Shown here in pieces: positions 28,954 through 40,747 of a DNA stretch of 64,000 nucleotides. Within the stretch, counting starts at the first letter, position 1. Each line of letters opens with the position of its first letter. Source of the DNA: Gorsachius magnificus (taxonomy: Eukaryota > Chordata > Aves > Pelecaniformes > Ardeidae). The notes under the pieces are model-generated. The model did no database searches, had not been told where the DNA came from, and saw only the letters and a list, made by a program, of their open reading frames with translations. Made by a program: the position numbers and the translations under genes. The DNA lies in NCBI GenBank assembly GCA_034008185.1, contig CM067082.1:123071988-123135987 (forward strand), in the 5' to 3' direction.

Positions 28954-28961
28954 TGACGTCA
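28954..28961. promoter_or_regulatory. Perfect CRE octamer (TGACGTCA)
   Basis: The palindrome TGACGTCA is the full consensus site for CREB/ATF factors. It sits about 2.4 kb upstream of the first coding exon, next to a moderately GC-rich, CpG-containing stretch (about 28930-29110). A CREB-responsive alternative promoter or enhancer is possible but unproven. The same octamer occurs in coding exon 5 at 41822-41829, so occurrence alone means little. Confidence 0.35.
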
Positions 28962-30601
28962 ATGTTAGCAGGCAGGGCAGTGTGGTAGAAGTGGGCCTTT
29001 ACAGTGAACCAGTTAAAGGCAAGGAGTCAATATCTACATACCAGGAAGGTACTAGTCAGGACCAGGTCTAGCCTGGTGCTGTGGGCTCACCGCCTCGAGC
29101 GCTGGATGCACTCCTGGAGCGTGTTTCATCCAAAAGGGATTTGGTTTCCATGCTCCAAGACTGCCCTGTGGTGCAAACCTAAATGTGGCAAGAGGGGGGG
29201 ACTAGGAGATGTGCAGCAGAAGTGCCCTTCTGCTGTGTCCTAAAATGCTAATGTAGCCACACCTTAACTTCATTTAGACTCCGCACCAAAACCATGGTGA
29301 TAGAAATACTCTTCTCATTATATGGCTGCTTTTTGTGTTAAAGTCCATGAGACCTCGGGGGTTTTTTTCATGATTATCTGATGCTTCCAGAACATCACAA
29401 CCCATTGTGCTGCGCGTTCAAACAGGCAAAGGGCATCATTTCACTTACACCCAGTGTGTCCTGGAGATAGACGCACAAGGTACTGGTGACAGCAATTTTC
29501 AGTGCATTTTGCTGCAGATTAGACCCTGTTTCTTGCCATGAATTCTGCCAATCTTTGCCAAAATGCCAGATAGCCACCAGTGAAAGCCAAGTGATAAAGT
29601 GCTCTTTTTGAGTATGGAGCAGTGAAGAGGATGGGTGGGTATCTGAGCAAACAGTGCTAAAAAAGTAAAGCACTTGCTGCATGGTACTTTCAGGGGGGTA
29701 TCTGAACGATGAGTTTGCAGGAAGCGTGTTTCCGTTGCTGTTGTGAGTATTTGACCTCTGCTTGTTAATAGAGATGCTATCATTAAACTCTCTTAGTAAA
29801 CGCAGCTTGAAACTAAGCAAGGAAGTTATACTTTATACTTACTCCACAGTTGAAAACCTGGGTTAAGTGAGATAAATCTAAACCTATTAAAAGTGCTAGT
29901 TCTTAATGAAGGTCTATCTATGCTGAGCATAGATTCGCTCTGGGGGTAATTGTTTATTTCTAACCAGGTAAGGTAAATGCCATGAAGAGAGACCTTGTTT
30001 CAGGTGAAAAGAGGGCATGTTGGTTGAAATGTTACTGCAAACTATATTGCCAAAGAGGCACTGTGGATTGGAAGAGGTCTTTGGACGGTGGATGCTTCAG
30101 ACTACGGCAGTACAGAGAGATGTTTTCTGCAGCATACTGTTGTCTTCATCTTAAATACGGCACCTGGTTTTGTGGGTTTTTTTTGTTTTGGTGTTTGGTT
30201 TTTTTTTTAAGAGAAACAGACTCTTCAAATTACACAAGGAGTTTTACTAGGGGTCTTAAAATGCTGCTTCTCTCAGAATAGGTTTTTAAGCGTCTTCAAG
30301 AAAAAATGAATGGCAAACTTCAATAACGAGTGATCCCAGTTCAGGAGTGTTCTGAGAGCGCGAGTGAGGGGATTGTGAAGTTGTGCCTCCCAGTTTCGGC
30401 AATGAACTTTCTCTTCTCTTTGTGGAAACTTCCTTACCTCCCTCAGTGGTGGTTCTTGCATATTCCTTGCCTGACACAGTAAAATCTGAAGTGATACACA
30501 ATTCATAAAGCTCCTCCACCACCCCAAGTTTTGGAAAGCATCACCCTTTTGTTATGTCCTCTGCTTGGTTTAAAAAAAACCCACCAAAACAAAACAATGC
30601 A
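28962..30601. other. No supported gene; presumed intronic DNA
   Basis: This stretch contains a 141-codon minus-strand open frame (29395-29820) overlapped by another minus-strand frame of 94 codons. Neither has a recognisable domain. A G/T-only run lies near 30170-30210. Nothing else is supported. Confidence 0.5.
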
Positions 30602-30672
30602 GTTACCATGACAACTCTTGCCCACACTGGAAATCCGTTATTGGGAGTTTCTGGCATGGCTTTTATTTGCAT
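30602..30672. promoter_or_regulatory. RFX X-box plus POU octamer, candidate enhancer
   Basis: GTTACCATGACAAC at 30602-30615 fits the RFX-family X-box, an imperfect inverted repeat of GTTRCC. ATTTGCAT at 30665-30672 is the exact Oct/POU octamer, 49 bp further on. Both lie about 0.7 kb upstream of the first coding exon. The motifs are seen directly; enhancer activity is inferred. Confidence 0.35.
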
Positions 30673-31332
30673 ATGCTGCAAACAGCACTGTTATTAAACA
30701 GACTGTTAATTATTCTTCCAGTCACTGACTGAGACAACTGATGTGACAGTAGTTATGACTTTCTTATTCCAGGTGAGCGTGGTCATGCACAGCTCTATGC
30801 AGCTGAGTTTGCCTGCTCACTACTTTTATGTACTGTTTTTTTATAGAGATTTTTTTTTTTTCCTTACAACCTGAAGCCATGCTTACTTGTTTAAATTACC
30901 AAGGTACTGGAAAAAAGAGGGATTTTTGGGGTTACTCGCCATCCTTTTTGTGAGACATTTTATTAGATATTTTCTTCTCATTTTGTGGATGTTTGGTTCT
31001 TTTTATATAGATATTTATGATACACTGCATGTCTTTAACCTTTTTTTTTATTGTTAATTTAGAGCTTTAAAGAGATGCTTGATACTGCACTGTGTCCTCT
31101 GAATAAATAGTGGCAATTAAATCATATGTTTAAGATCCAAAATTCTTATTGTTCCTGTTTGAGGCTTGAAAATTTATCTTATATGATTGTCAAATTTATT
31201 TCTAACAGTGTGTGGCAAAGCAGTCAGCTTGTATTACCAAAGGCTTTATTATAATTTCATGATCCATGCTACAGGATGTCAGTAGGAGATGGCATCTGAT
31301 AACTTGTGTTTTTCTTTTTCTTTTCCCTTTAG
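30673..31332 (+). other. End of the intron before the first coding exon
   Basis: The last bases form a strong acceptor: an almost pure pyrimidine tract (about 31309-31330) followed by AG at 31331-31332. No other feature was recognised. Confidence 0.6.
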
Positions 31333-31481
31333 GAATTTCCATGGGATACAGATCATGCCACTGGACTGCATTTGGATAAAGGATGAGTTCTGCGTTTCTC
31401 TCGGGAGTCTTCCAACACATTTTCTAATTACTTTTTAATGGCGTTCTAAGTGAGCTTACATGAAACAAATCGTATTGGATC
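31333..31481 (+). promoter_or_regulatory. OSBPL3: OSBPL3 5' leader part with five upstream ATGs
   Basis: This is the untranslated part of the first coding exon, assuming the acceptor at 31331-31332. It holds five ATGs. The short reading frames are 31341-31379, 31355-31438, 31383-31427, 31438-31449 and 31460-31489. The last one, nine codons long, runs past the ORP3 start (31482) in another frame. A TGA at 31461-31463 lies in the ORP3 frame, so translation cannot start further upstream. Such leaders usually lower translation; here that is inference. Confidence 0.6.
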
Positions 31482-31574
31482 ATGAGTGAAGAAAAAAGCT
31501 TTGGTGTATCCCAGAAGATGTTGTCTCCTTCAAGAAGTACTAGCAGCTGCTCCTCCAAGCAGGGAAGTCGACAG
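31482..31574 (+). CDS. OSBPL3: ORP3 coding exon 1, residues 1-31
   Basis: It encodes the N-terminal leader, which begins MSEEKSFGVSQK and is rich in Ser. Human ORP3 starts almost identically but with two Met. The start at 31482 is chosen because it has A at -3, matches the human N-terminus, and is preceded by an in-frame stop 21 bases upstream. The exon ends in phase 0 at CAG followed by GTAGTA. The leader precedes the PH domain and probably has no fold of its own. Confidence 0.92.
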
Positions 31575-34500
31575 GTAGTACAAACTTTTTCAACCAAACT
31601 GAAAGTATTAAGATTGGCTGGTACTTTTGCTCTTGAATATCGGTGAATCTCTTAAACTCTGTCTTCCTGGTGCTTTCTTGTTTTATTTCATCACTTCTCT
31701 GTTTTTCTTACTCTGTTTTCTTTGGTTGGTAGCAGCATCTTGTTTTAAGTCAAATGCAGTAAACACACATTACTGAATAGCAGGCATTTGTAAAACTGGA
31801 ATGCTAACAGTGAATTTGAATTTCTACCATGGTGTGTGTATGGTGTCTTTATAGTGAAATATTGCTACTGTAGCGGTTTGGTCTCAGTGGTTTGTGCCTG
31901 AAATCCCAAGTCTACCCTCTAAGATACCACTTCTGTGGTAAAATATTGTGTAACTGCTCTGCTTATTTCAAGTTTCCAGGGAAAATATGCATGCATGTGT
32001 GAAAGAGAACACATTTTTCTGAAACTTGACAGAAGTGCCTGTGAGTGCCTGTGTGTGATGGTTGTTTCTGTAGAACTATAGTTAAGAAAGTAAGTATTTG
32101 TGTAGTGTGATGTGTCTGGGTCCCTAATGCAAAGGATGCTTTGTTTTCTGCAGAGATGATGCTATTCTTTAAACCTTACAGTTTTAATAGACATGTCTAT
32201 GAGTGTTTGCTCCTGACAAGTGAGACTGCTGAAGACAGCTTTTGTTTGTGGGCAAGAAACATTGACCTGCAGCCACAGTGAGAATTAAGCTTAAACACGC
32301 TCAATCCATGCTTGTAAAATCATGAGCAATATGCTCAGTGTAAACTTTTATTTGTACAGATGCTGGCTTAGTGAAGCTCTTGAAGCTGCCTCGGGTTGAA
32401 ATTTTAATTGGAATTGAGCATCCCAATCTCCCAAAAGCTTTGGAGACCTCAGCTGTGTTTTGAAATAGCATCTGCTTTTCTGGGACTTCTGTCCCTGTAC
32501 ATACAACTGGCAAGGCAGACAAATCTCTGAGCAATTTATGCCTTTTAAAGCATTGTGCTTGTAAGAAGTGCTGTGAATTTCTAGTGTACTGAGCAAAGAA
32601 AAATCCTTGCTTTCAAGATGCCTTTTTTGTTTTCCCGCAACATTATTTTTTATATCCTTGCTATGAGATTATCTTTAAAAAGTGTAATTTAAAACATTTG
32701 GTATTGTCTGCTTCAACAGTTCATGTCTATCAAGTGTTATCATGTAGTATTTAAATAATAAGATTTACATGAGCATGACTAAATCCACTGGTGTGTTACA
32801 CAGCCAGCATAATCAACCATACTTATGCAGAAGCAATTTCTGCAAGAACCTTGCTTACTACCATTTAACATGAATAAATCTGTTGGCTATTGATACTATT
32901 ATTAGTGGGTCCCATTTCTTATGCATTTTGTTCTCACCTGCTCCCTTTGGAGAAAAGGAATAATTCAGTAAAGTTTAGTGTCATCTTGTTCATCCCCAAT
33001 TTTTTAGTCATTGATCCTTGCACAAAAATGCAAGGTGTACCTGACCAAGGTGAGAGGGTGCAGCTTGGTGTTTTGGTTGTATTCCTAGTACCTCCATGCT
33101 CATTCATTATGGTCAGGCAGACATTAAATTCCTACATACACCTTTCAGGTCAAGCTAAATGGAAGTATAAAGTAAGTTGTTTCCCAGAGTATATTGAAGG
33201 GCAATACAGTTGATATTTCTTCGTGATAATATGGGGCATGGTGATAAGGATCTCTGCTTCGGTTGATGTTTCAGTATTAATCTTTTCATGGTCAGTCATT
33301 GCAATACCAAGTAAGTAACAGTATACTTTTGCATCTAGGGAACCTACATGGGTTGACTGACTGTCCATGTTTTCAGGGGGTGGTAATGACAGAGGCAAGC
33401 CTGCAGAAGTAGGGGAGTTTGTGTGACTTGTTGTATGCTGGGAAACAATCACTAAGCAGGGCTAAAAGCTCTTCTTGCTTGCCTTTTCTATATAGTCTGA
33501 AAGTTTACAAACATTTTTTAGAAATTACATGTGCTTTTTAAGGTTCCACTGGTCTTTCTGATATTTTTATTTTTGAATAGGGACTTCTAATATTTATGAG
33601 GAATATGCTTTCTCGATTTCCTTTTTTTTTTACCAAGTGCAGTAACTTTCTAACTCATCCTGTAACTTTTTTTGCATCTGCCAAAATGATCTAGAGGTCT
33701 TTCTTCAAAGTAGCAAAGTTCAGAAAGAAGAAAATATATTCTAAATTACAGTTTCTTTCAGCATTGTCAGTGTTTATGTGCATGGCTATGTATTGCTGTT
33801 CCTTCCTTAACTCCCTGATGGTTTTGGTGATTTTCACATGGGTGTTTTTTCACACTGAAGTTGTCTTGCAATTTACAGGAGAGACTGTTTTGCTGAGGGT
33901 AACAAAGATTTAAATAGACTGTGCAGTATGCACTCTGGATATTTACTTCAAAATAAATTCTGGGGGTCATTTTCCCATATGTTTTTTTTCATTTATTTGT
34001 TAATTATAGTTTGTGATGGCAGTATGTTTCAGTGAATGTTTTATTAGCTATCGTCTTCTGTGCTGCAGGTAGAAAGATGGACCTCTAGGTCTAACAGAGG
34101 CAGGACTCTGCGAGTCTTACTGGCCTGGACACAGCAGTGCTTTGGGTGAGGAACGGATATCTTCTCCCTGTTCCTGCTCCCCAAAAGGCTTTAGTCTTGC
34201 AGTTTATAAAGATCATTACCTTGCTAGACAGACCGTCTCTTTAGTGGTGTAAACCATAGCATATATTATAAAATCTAAATTGTTGGTCTGGGCAGTGAGG
34301 ATGTTCTTGGGCCCTGTCCCTTTGCTCCCTTCTTCCCACAGAGGATTTCTTGTCACACCTGATCAAATAGTTTTGTTTATATCAGTAATTGCTTCTTTTC
34401 TCGCCCAGCCTCTTGTATTGGTAAATTGGAGCTTTGCAGTCTGTACTACTAATAGCCACCTACTTCAGGGCTGACAAAGCTGGGGATGAGTGATGCCACT

Positions 34501-37500
34501 GTTTAAGAGTTATTTAATTCGCCCTTTTCATCTGCATGTCAGTTTAAATGACAGCACTTTAGGTGCTCTATTAAGAAAAGAGCAGTAATCTAAAGTTCTA
34601 TAAAACTGTTACAAGTCCCCTAATCCAAAAAGTATCACAAGCGCAGCGTACACCTCAGCAGATTTTTTCAGACTTTTTTTTTTTTGCAAAGCCCTGGTAG
34701 AAGAGTACAATGTAACACTGTTACTGATTTTTTTTTTTTTTTTAAATTAATAAACATGACAGCTTAAATAATTTTGCCATATGCTGTGCAGATTAGGGAA
34801 TGACGTGCTATGATTTTGATATTCTTTCCTTCATCTTCCAGCTCCATAGAGGGCTTGCACCTCTCTCAGGGACCTTCAGAGCTAGGCTCGTTGCTTGCAG
34901 GTTAATGACGGATCTGCCTGGCAGGTGCTTTTCTCTGTCCTGCTGGTCTGACACAGCAGTTCTTTTAATCAGATTAAGTAGAAAGAAATTCTGGAAAGTG
35001 CAGGAGGAAGAGACCTGGAGAGCTGGGGGGGGGGGGGATGGGGGGTGTCGAGGTTGCCCAAAAAGTAGTGGGATCTGAGTTTTGAGTCCCTCTGATTTCC
35101 TTGGCACAGACTTTGTTGCCAGTCCACACTAGCACCAAATAATAAGTGACCTGAGATTGGGATATGGAATCACAGTGGTGTAAGGCTGCTGCGTCTGCTG
35201 AAATTTAGTTACGTGTTGGTGTGTCGCTGGTATGAGTCGTGGAGCATGGTCCTGTGGTGCAGAAGATGGGCCTTTGTGCTAGAAAGGAGTTGACATAAGC
35301 AAGGCTGCAGGACTTGGAGGGGCCTACTCCTTTTTGCTGCAGTCGGTGCTCCTTTTCTGCTGGATACAACACATTTGCAGCGTGAACTGAAGAGGTTAAC
35401 AGTTAATCCTATTCTACTAAAATCACCTTCACCTTGAAGCCCTGTAGCAGGTTGGAGGCTAGTGCCACTTCCCACCTCTCTGCTCTTCTCTGCCTCTTCC
35501 CTTCATGCCTCCAGTCATGGAGGGATCTCTTCCATAAAGCCACAACTCAAACCATGTTCTGAGGAAGGAAAACTGATGTTGATCTTCGTTAAATTTAAAT
35601 TGACCTGTGATCAAAGGAAGATATACCGTGGCAATTATTTTTTAAATCTAATATGTTAACTAACTTTTAAAATAGATTCAGTAGGGAAAAGCTTTATGTC
35701 AGGAGAGCCTCTTAAAAAAACTCGTGCTCTAAAATAGAAAATTAAATCATTTCTGCCAATTTTATGAACCGTAACAAATGCTTTAGTTGCAGCTGATGCC
35801 AACCCTTATCCTCCACAAAGCAGGTTTCTATTTTTGGCACTTTAAAATATTCGGTACAACTGACTGCATTTTACACTGGAAGAAAGTCTGGCACTGTCAC
35901 CTGTTTTGTTCAGGGAGCTGCAACCACAAGCATCGGTCTGAGAGCCGTTCAAACTCATTACTTCATTCTTTTTCCTGAAATAATTTGCCTTGAGGAGCTG
36001 TATGGTAAAGAATATTGCAGAAAATGAAAAGGCTTTTATTTTGTTAAACAGAAAATTACTACAATTACCTAATGACAGACTTCTCACTGAAGACCAAAGT
36101 GTATGGTTTTTATTCCTTGGCCACAGAGCAGGTATAAGCCAATTAGCAACTACAGGGTGATCTTCCAGCGCTGATCTGAAATGAGCACCTCTGGACCTGA
36201 GAAAAGTAAAGACTATGTTCCCTTCTCAGCCTCAAGTGAAATTTCTGCCTGGGCAGCAAATGCAGTGTTGATCATTTTGTGCAGATATTGGCCCATAATG
36301 ATACAAAATCTTTTGCAGCATTATAACCTTAAGACACGACCAGTCTGGACATCAGGGTTATGCTAGAACTGTTAGTGCCATTCAGCTGGGAGTTTTGGAG
36401 GGGTGTTTTTTTGGGGAGGGGGGACAGGATGGGGGAGGGAAAGTGTGGTGGTGGCTTTTTTTTTTTTTTAATTTAGTGCTGTGGTTTGGGGTATCTCTTT
36501 CAGTTCTCGGTTGTGGGATAAGAATCAGCAAAATGGAGCATAATCTGAATGCTTCCAGTAGCTTTCAGGAAATCCTGTATCTCCAATTTGCTCCTCTGCT
36601 ATTTCAGACAGATGAGAACAGATGATAACCGACCAGCCTGATTCATTTGCCTTCATTTTAGAGAGTAAGCAGTTTTCTTTTGCTTCTGCAGCTGCTCTCA
36701 GCAATAGCCAACTGATGCTTTTTCCTCATTAAATGAGATGTCAGATCTCTTGCAAAACGAAATACCGATCAAGATCCTGTAGGGTTTGGGTCAAGAGTGA
36801 ACAGACCTAAAAAGATTTGCAGCAGTGTTGTTTTGAAAAATGTGGGAATTTGGGGGTTCAGGTGGGAAAGGTTGGACTCTTCTGGACAGATGCATGTGGA
36901 AGAGGACCAGACGCTGTTACTGCAGTGTTGAACCAGCAGTTCCCCAAACTGTTAATTCTCCGAGCTTTTCCTTGCCTTTCCTTGGGTAACTTAGTTGACT
37001 AAATAATCCTGTGCTTTTAAAAGGATCCATTTCTAATTCAACTAGTTACCTTTTCGTAAAGCTTGCAAGTGAAGTGTGAGGTTCCCAGGGCAGAAATGTA
37101 AGAGACTCGCCTTCACCTGAGATTTGGCAAGCCATTCGGCCTGCTCGATGGGAAGAAGTGCTCCCACTTTGGCTTTTCTTCCCATTTTCACACTTTTAAA
37201 TTGTGGAGGTACTTTCTTGGCCACTTCACTGACCAGAACAGTGGCTCTCCTGCAGGAATGTGGGAGACACCGTGTGTCTGGAATGCAGGAGAGGCCCAGA
37301 CAAAATTGGAGTTGTAACGCAGGCCAGGATGTGCTCTGTATTTAAAAGTTTTACCAAAACTATTTGATACCATGTATATTCCAGACGGGTGCAATTGGCT
37401 GAGCTATTTCTCAGCTGCTTCCTTCTCTTCACTTCATATGTGCAATGTAGCACGTGTCTGTCTCACTTCAGGAGTCCCTTTCTTTCTAAGCTTGTAGAAA

Positions 37501-40369
37501 GGTGAGTCTGGATTCTTGTGTTTTTCTTGATTGTGCTCAAATTTCTGCTTGTCTCCTGCAAGACAGACCACTATCAACTATATACTGTGTTTAAACTTAA
37601 CCAAAGTATGTGAGAACTTGATCCAAAGTTCAAGCAAATTGCTGCGTTAGGTGTAATGCTGGAATACTGAAAAGGATCTGCTGTTCACTAGTCTTGACTG
37701 CTATCAGGTTAATTCTCAGTGGAAAAGTTACGTGTTTGAGTACTGCAGTTTAATATGTTTCAGCTAAGGAAAGGGAAATAGCTTGCTTAGTAATCAGGCA
37801 AACCAGCTTTTAAGCTCTTCTGGCTAATTTCAAGAAGAAAGAAACAAAAACATAAACACAGTGTTTTTCTTAATCTTGTAGATGCTCCTGGTAGTTCTTA
37901 ATTAAAATTATCTTTCACTAGTTCCATCAGGTTTCTCACTTTTTTAACTGTTTACCTTTTTCCAAGTCCCCAGTTTGACATCAGCTAACATCAAGACTAT
38001 TTTTTGTATTGGCTCATTCAGTAGATCATATTTTCTGAGGAGATGAGATTTTATCCACACGTGGACATACAAGCAGCAGTAAGTTCAGCTGTTACTTAGT
38101 TAAGGTAAATTGTAGCAGTACACTATATTTGATGATATTTAAAGAGGCTGCTCTCTCTCATCCTAACAGTCCCCATCCTTGTGATCATATAAGGGTTAAT
38201 AAGTAATCTTTAACAGGAAAAAGAAATCCAAGACCACCACAGAAAGCATTTAGTGGCCTAATATTTACATTTACGGCAAAAGAGGTGGTAGAACATCATT
38301 TCTCTTTGGATTTCAAGGTTGTTGTCTGGAATGTTCTATCAAAAAAAAAGGGGGGGGGGGGCAGTTCTTAACGGTGGAGGCTTTAGTCGAGGTATTTGCT
38401 TTTATTTCATTTCTGCGCAGAGATAGGTGCTAAGTGGTAACTCCACAAAGCTAGCACACCATTCCAAAAAGTTGCCACATATTTATCTTGTTACAAGATT
38501 AAAGAAAACCTGCCAAAGTTCATATCAAATAGCTAGCGATTGCTGTAACATTTGCTATTGGTTAATTATATTTAAATTGGCGTCACTTGCTGGGTAAATG
38601 AGCACGCATGCTCCTTGTTGGTGTTGGGGGGGGGGCAAGTCTCTTTGGGTTTGATTTGAGTTGGTGGTCGCCATCTCCCCTCACCGCCTTTGCCTTTCCC
38701 TCAGCTACCGCAGATCTTTGACCTCATGCAATTTGGCCGGGCCTTCTGAGTCAGGACGTTACCCTTTTCTTGGTCTTTTAGCTCCTCTTTGGGGGTATAG
38801 TCACCACTTTGTTTCATGTGCTGCTAAGGCAAATAATTCCTTATCTCTTAGCTCCTTCTAACCCTCGGATCCCGTTACACACGATTCCTTCTTCCCACAC
38901 AGTGAGAAATTCCGTTTTCTGAGGTATATCAAAAGTAGTAAAAATAAAAAATAATGAATATGGAGTGTAACTTCTGGTTTTCAGTCAGAAGAATATGATT
39001 TCATAATCGTTGGTTAGAAATAATGGTATCTGAGTAGCTGTCAAAATATCTCTCAAACTGGAGAGGGTAAAGAAGCTGTTACAAAACTGACAAGGACAGA
39101 ACGCAAACCTTTAGGGGCACAAAATGGGTGCTCTGATAACAATTTCGGTTAGGACAACTGCAGTTTTGACTTACCTTCAGGTAGTAGAACATCACTGGGT
39201 GTCTGTATGGTGTGGAATGACGGGAACTGATTGGCCCCACGATTCTACTCCTTGCAGCCTGTGGTGTGGCAAGTGAGCTCAAGCCAGGGAAGCAGAGCAG
39301 CTTTCCAGTTTGTTCCATAACCTGTGGTGCAAGGAATCTAATAATGAAATACTGGAGTGCTGCCAGTAACGTGGTGGAATAAGAGATCAGGTTCCTTAAG
39401 CTGTTTAATGAATGTCTTTTCGAAGATGGTTTGCCGTTATGCCTTGTTACTCATCAATGAGCGTATTACCTGATGTAATTTTTTTCCTAGGTTTCTAGGG
39501 GGGATTTTTAAGGATTCCGGAGGTGGATAAATGAGCACAACTAGCACTCTAGCTGATTTTTGTTTAATTTTTCTTTTAAAGTTTTTTTTTGAGTCAGTCA
39601 GGTTCTTTTGGGGAATACTGCCCTGTGTATCTTACAGGGAGGACCACAAGTACTTACCTACCTGGTATAATTCTGTTTTCCCTGAGGTGTTTCATATCAG
39701 TCCTTTTTCGTCATTAAATTCTATATGTTAAAGTATTCTTTGTCTCTCGAATATATGGGGATACTACTAACTAGCACATGCCATTTCCTGTCTGTTGTTC
39801 ATAATTCTATATCTGTCAAATCTTACGGTAGCTGGCAATAAATAATTAATGAGATCTCTGATGAGAAATCTTGAAACTCATGTTACATTGTCATTAGCAG
39901 TCGTTCCATAAATAAGAACTGTAAAAATGCTATAAGATTTATTCTCTTCTCTGTTATGTTGCTGCTTTTATTGCTGCTTCATAGCCTACAAAACATATCC
40001 TTTTAGCATAGGCTATTTCTGCCTGCGATGGCAGAAGGCTTTTTAGGCAAAATTGTGACTAGGCTGTGGCTATACACTGTGTGTATGTATGTACAGAAAA
40101 ATATACATCTAAAACTTTGGTAAGCACATACATTCAATGAAGGATGGTGTCATAAAAATAGTGTTTTGTTTAGTTTGTATTGTTTCTACCAAAATAAGAA
40201 AATAATCTTGTCTCTTGGAAGATACATAACAAAATGTAAACATGGATCTAAGGTTAGATTTCAACATAATTTTGTGGGTTTTTTACATATAGCCTCTTGA
40301 ATGTCTTGTAACATTTCTGTTCTTTGGAAGAAATAAGATCATCTACATTTGGATTTTCTGTTTAAGCAG
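31575..40369 (+). other. OSBPL3: Intron 1 between coding exons (8,795 nt)
   Basis: GT at 31575 and AG at 40368-40369. No gene was found inside. It contains a G13 run (35025-35037), an A9-G12 run (38341-38361), a G10 run (38626-38635) and a canonical four-run G-quadruplex motif on the transcript strand (36413-36439). The stretch at 35790-36130 has varied sequence, including a RUNX-like AACCACAA near 35924, and could be a conserved element; no alignment is available to test this. Confidence 0.8.
36413..36439 (+). other. Canonical G-quadruplex motif in intron 1
   Basis: Four G-runs (4, 6, 5 and 3 G) are separated by loops of 1, 7 and 1 bases on the sense strand. It could fold in the pre-mRNA or on single-stranded DNA. 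Function is unknown. Confidence 0.6.
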
Positions 40370-40486
40370 GACAGCTGGGAAATTGTAGAAGGACTCCGGG
40401 GAGCAATGAATTGTACCCAGGAGCCACAGAAGCAGGAGGGCTGCTTGCTGAAAAAGAGGAAATGGCCTTTGAAGGGCTGGCACAAG
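40370..40486 (+). CDS. OSBPL3: ORP3 coding exon 2, residues 32-70 (start of PH domain)
   Basis: It reads DSWEIVEGLRG and then the first PH strands with GCLLKKRKWPLKGWHK (residues 55-70). The basic residues K59, K60, R61, K62 and K66 lie where PH domains bind phosphoinositide head groups. 117 nt, phase 0 at both ends; acceptor TTTAAGCAG, donor AAG then GTAGGA. The reading frame stays open through the next intron. Confidence 0.96.
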
Positions 40487-40693
40487 GTAGGAAAGGAATG
40501 TGTATCTGAAAGCCTGATGCCATGTGAGTGGGACTTGCTTGGTGTGGTTTTGTGGCAAAAAGGTTACTTAAGAGCAGAGGAAGTGTTCTCCAAAAAAATA
40601 GGGGGTGGGGTTGTTGTTGGTTTTTTGTTTGGGTTTTTGGGGGGTGTTTGGTTTGGTTTATTTGTTTTTAAATATCTGCATTTCTGGTTACAG
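40487..40693 (+). other. OSBPL3: Intron 2 (207 nt), open in frame, with a G/T-only tract
   Basis: The intron length is a multiple of three and it has no stop codon in the ORP3 frame. Retention would insert 69 codons into the PH domain and rejoin exon 3 in frame. A 59-nt tract made only of G and T (40601-40659) lies close to the acceptor, with G-runs of 5, 4, 3 and 6 that could form a long-loop quadruplex. Lack of A in the tract explains part of the openness, since every stop codon needs an A. Confidence 0.85.
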
Positions 40694-40747
40694 AGATACT
40701 TCTTTTTGGACAGAGGAATTTTGAAGTATTCTAAATGCCAAGCTGAT
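40694..40747 (+). CDS. OSBPL3: ORP3 coding exon 3, residues 71-88 (PH domain)
   Basis: A short 54-nt exon encoding RYFFLDRGILKYSKCQAD, the next PH beta strands. Human ORP3 has RFFYLDKGILKYAKSQTD here, so the match is clear. Phase 0 at both ends, so skipping would remove 18 residues without a frameshift and would break the PH fold. Donor GAT then GTAAGT is strong. Confidence 0.96.

Noticed and set aside
29395..29820. 141-codon minus-strand open frame
   Set aside because: It has no recognisable domain and another minus-strand frame is open across it. A frame this long is within what 64 kb can give by chance over six frames.
1..31332. Neighbouring genes such as CYCS upstream of OSBPL3
   Set aside because: No cytochrome c-like or other known coding sequence was seen on either strand; the flanking gene must be further away.
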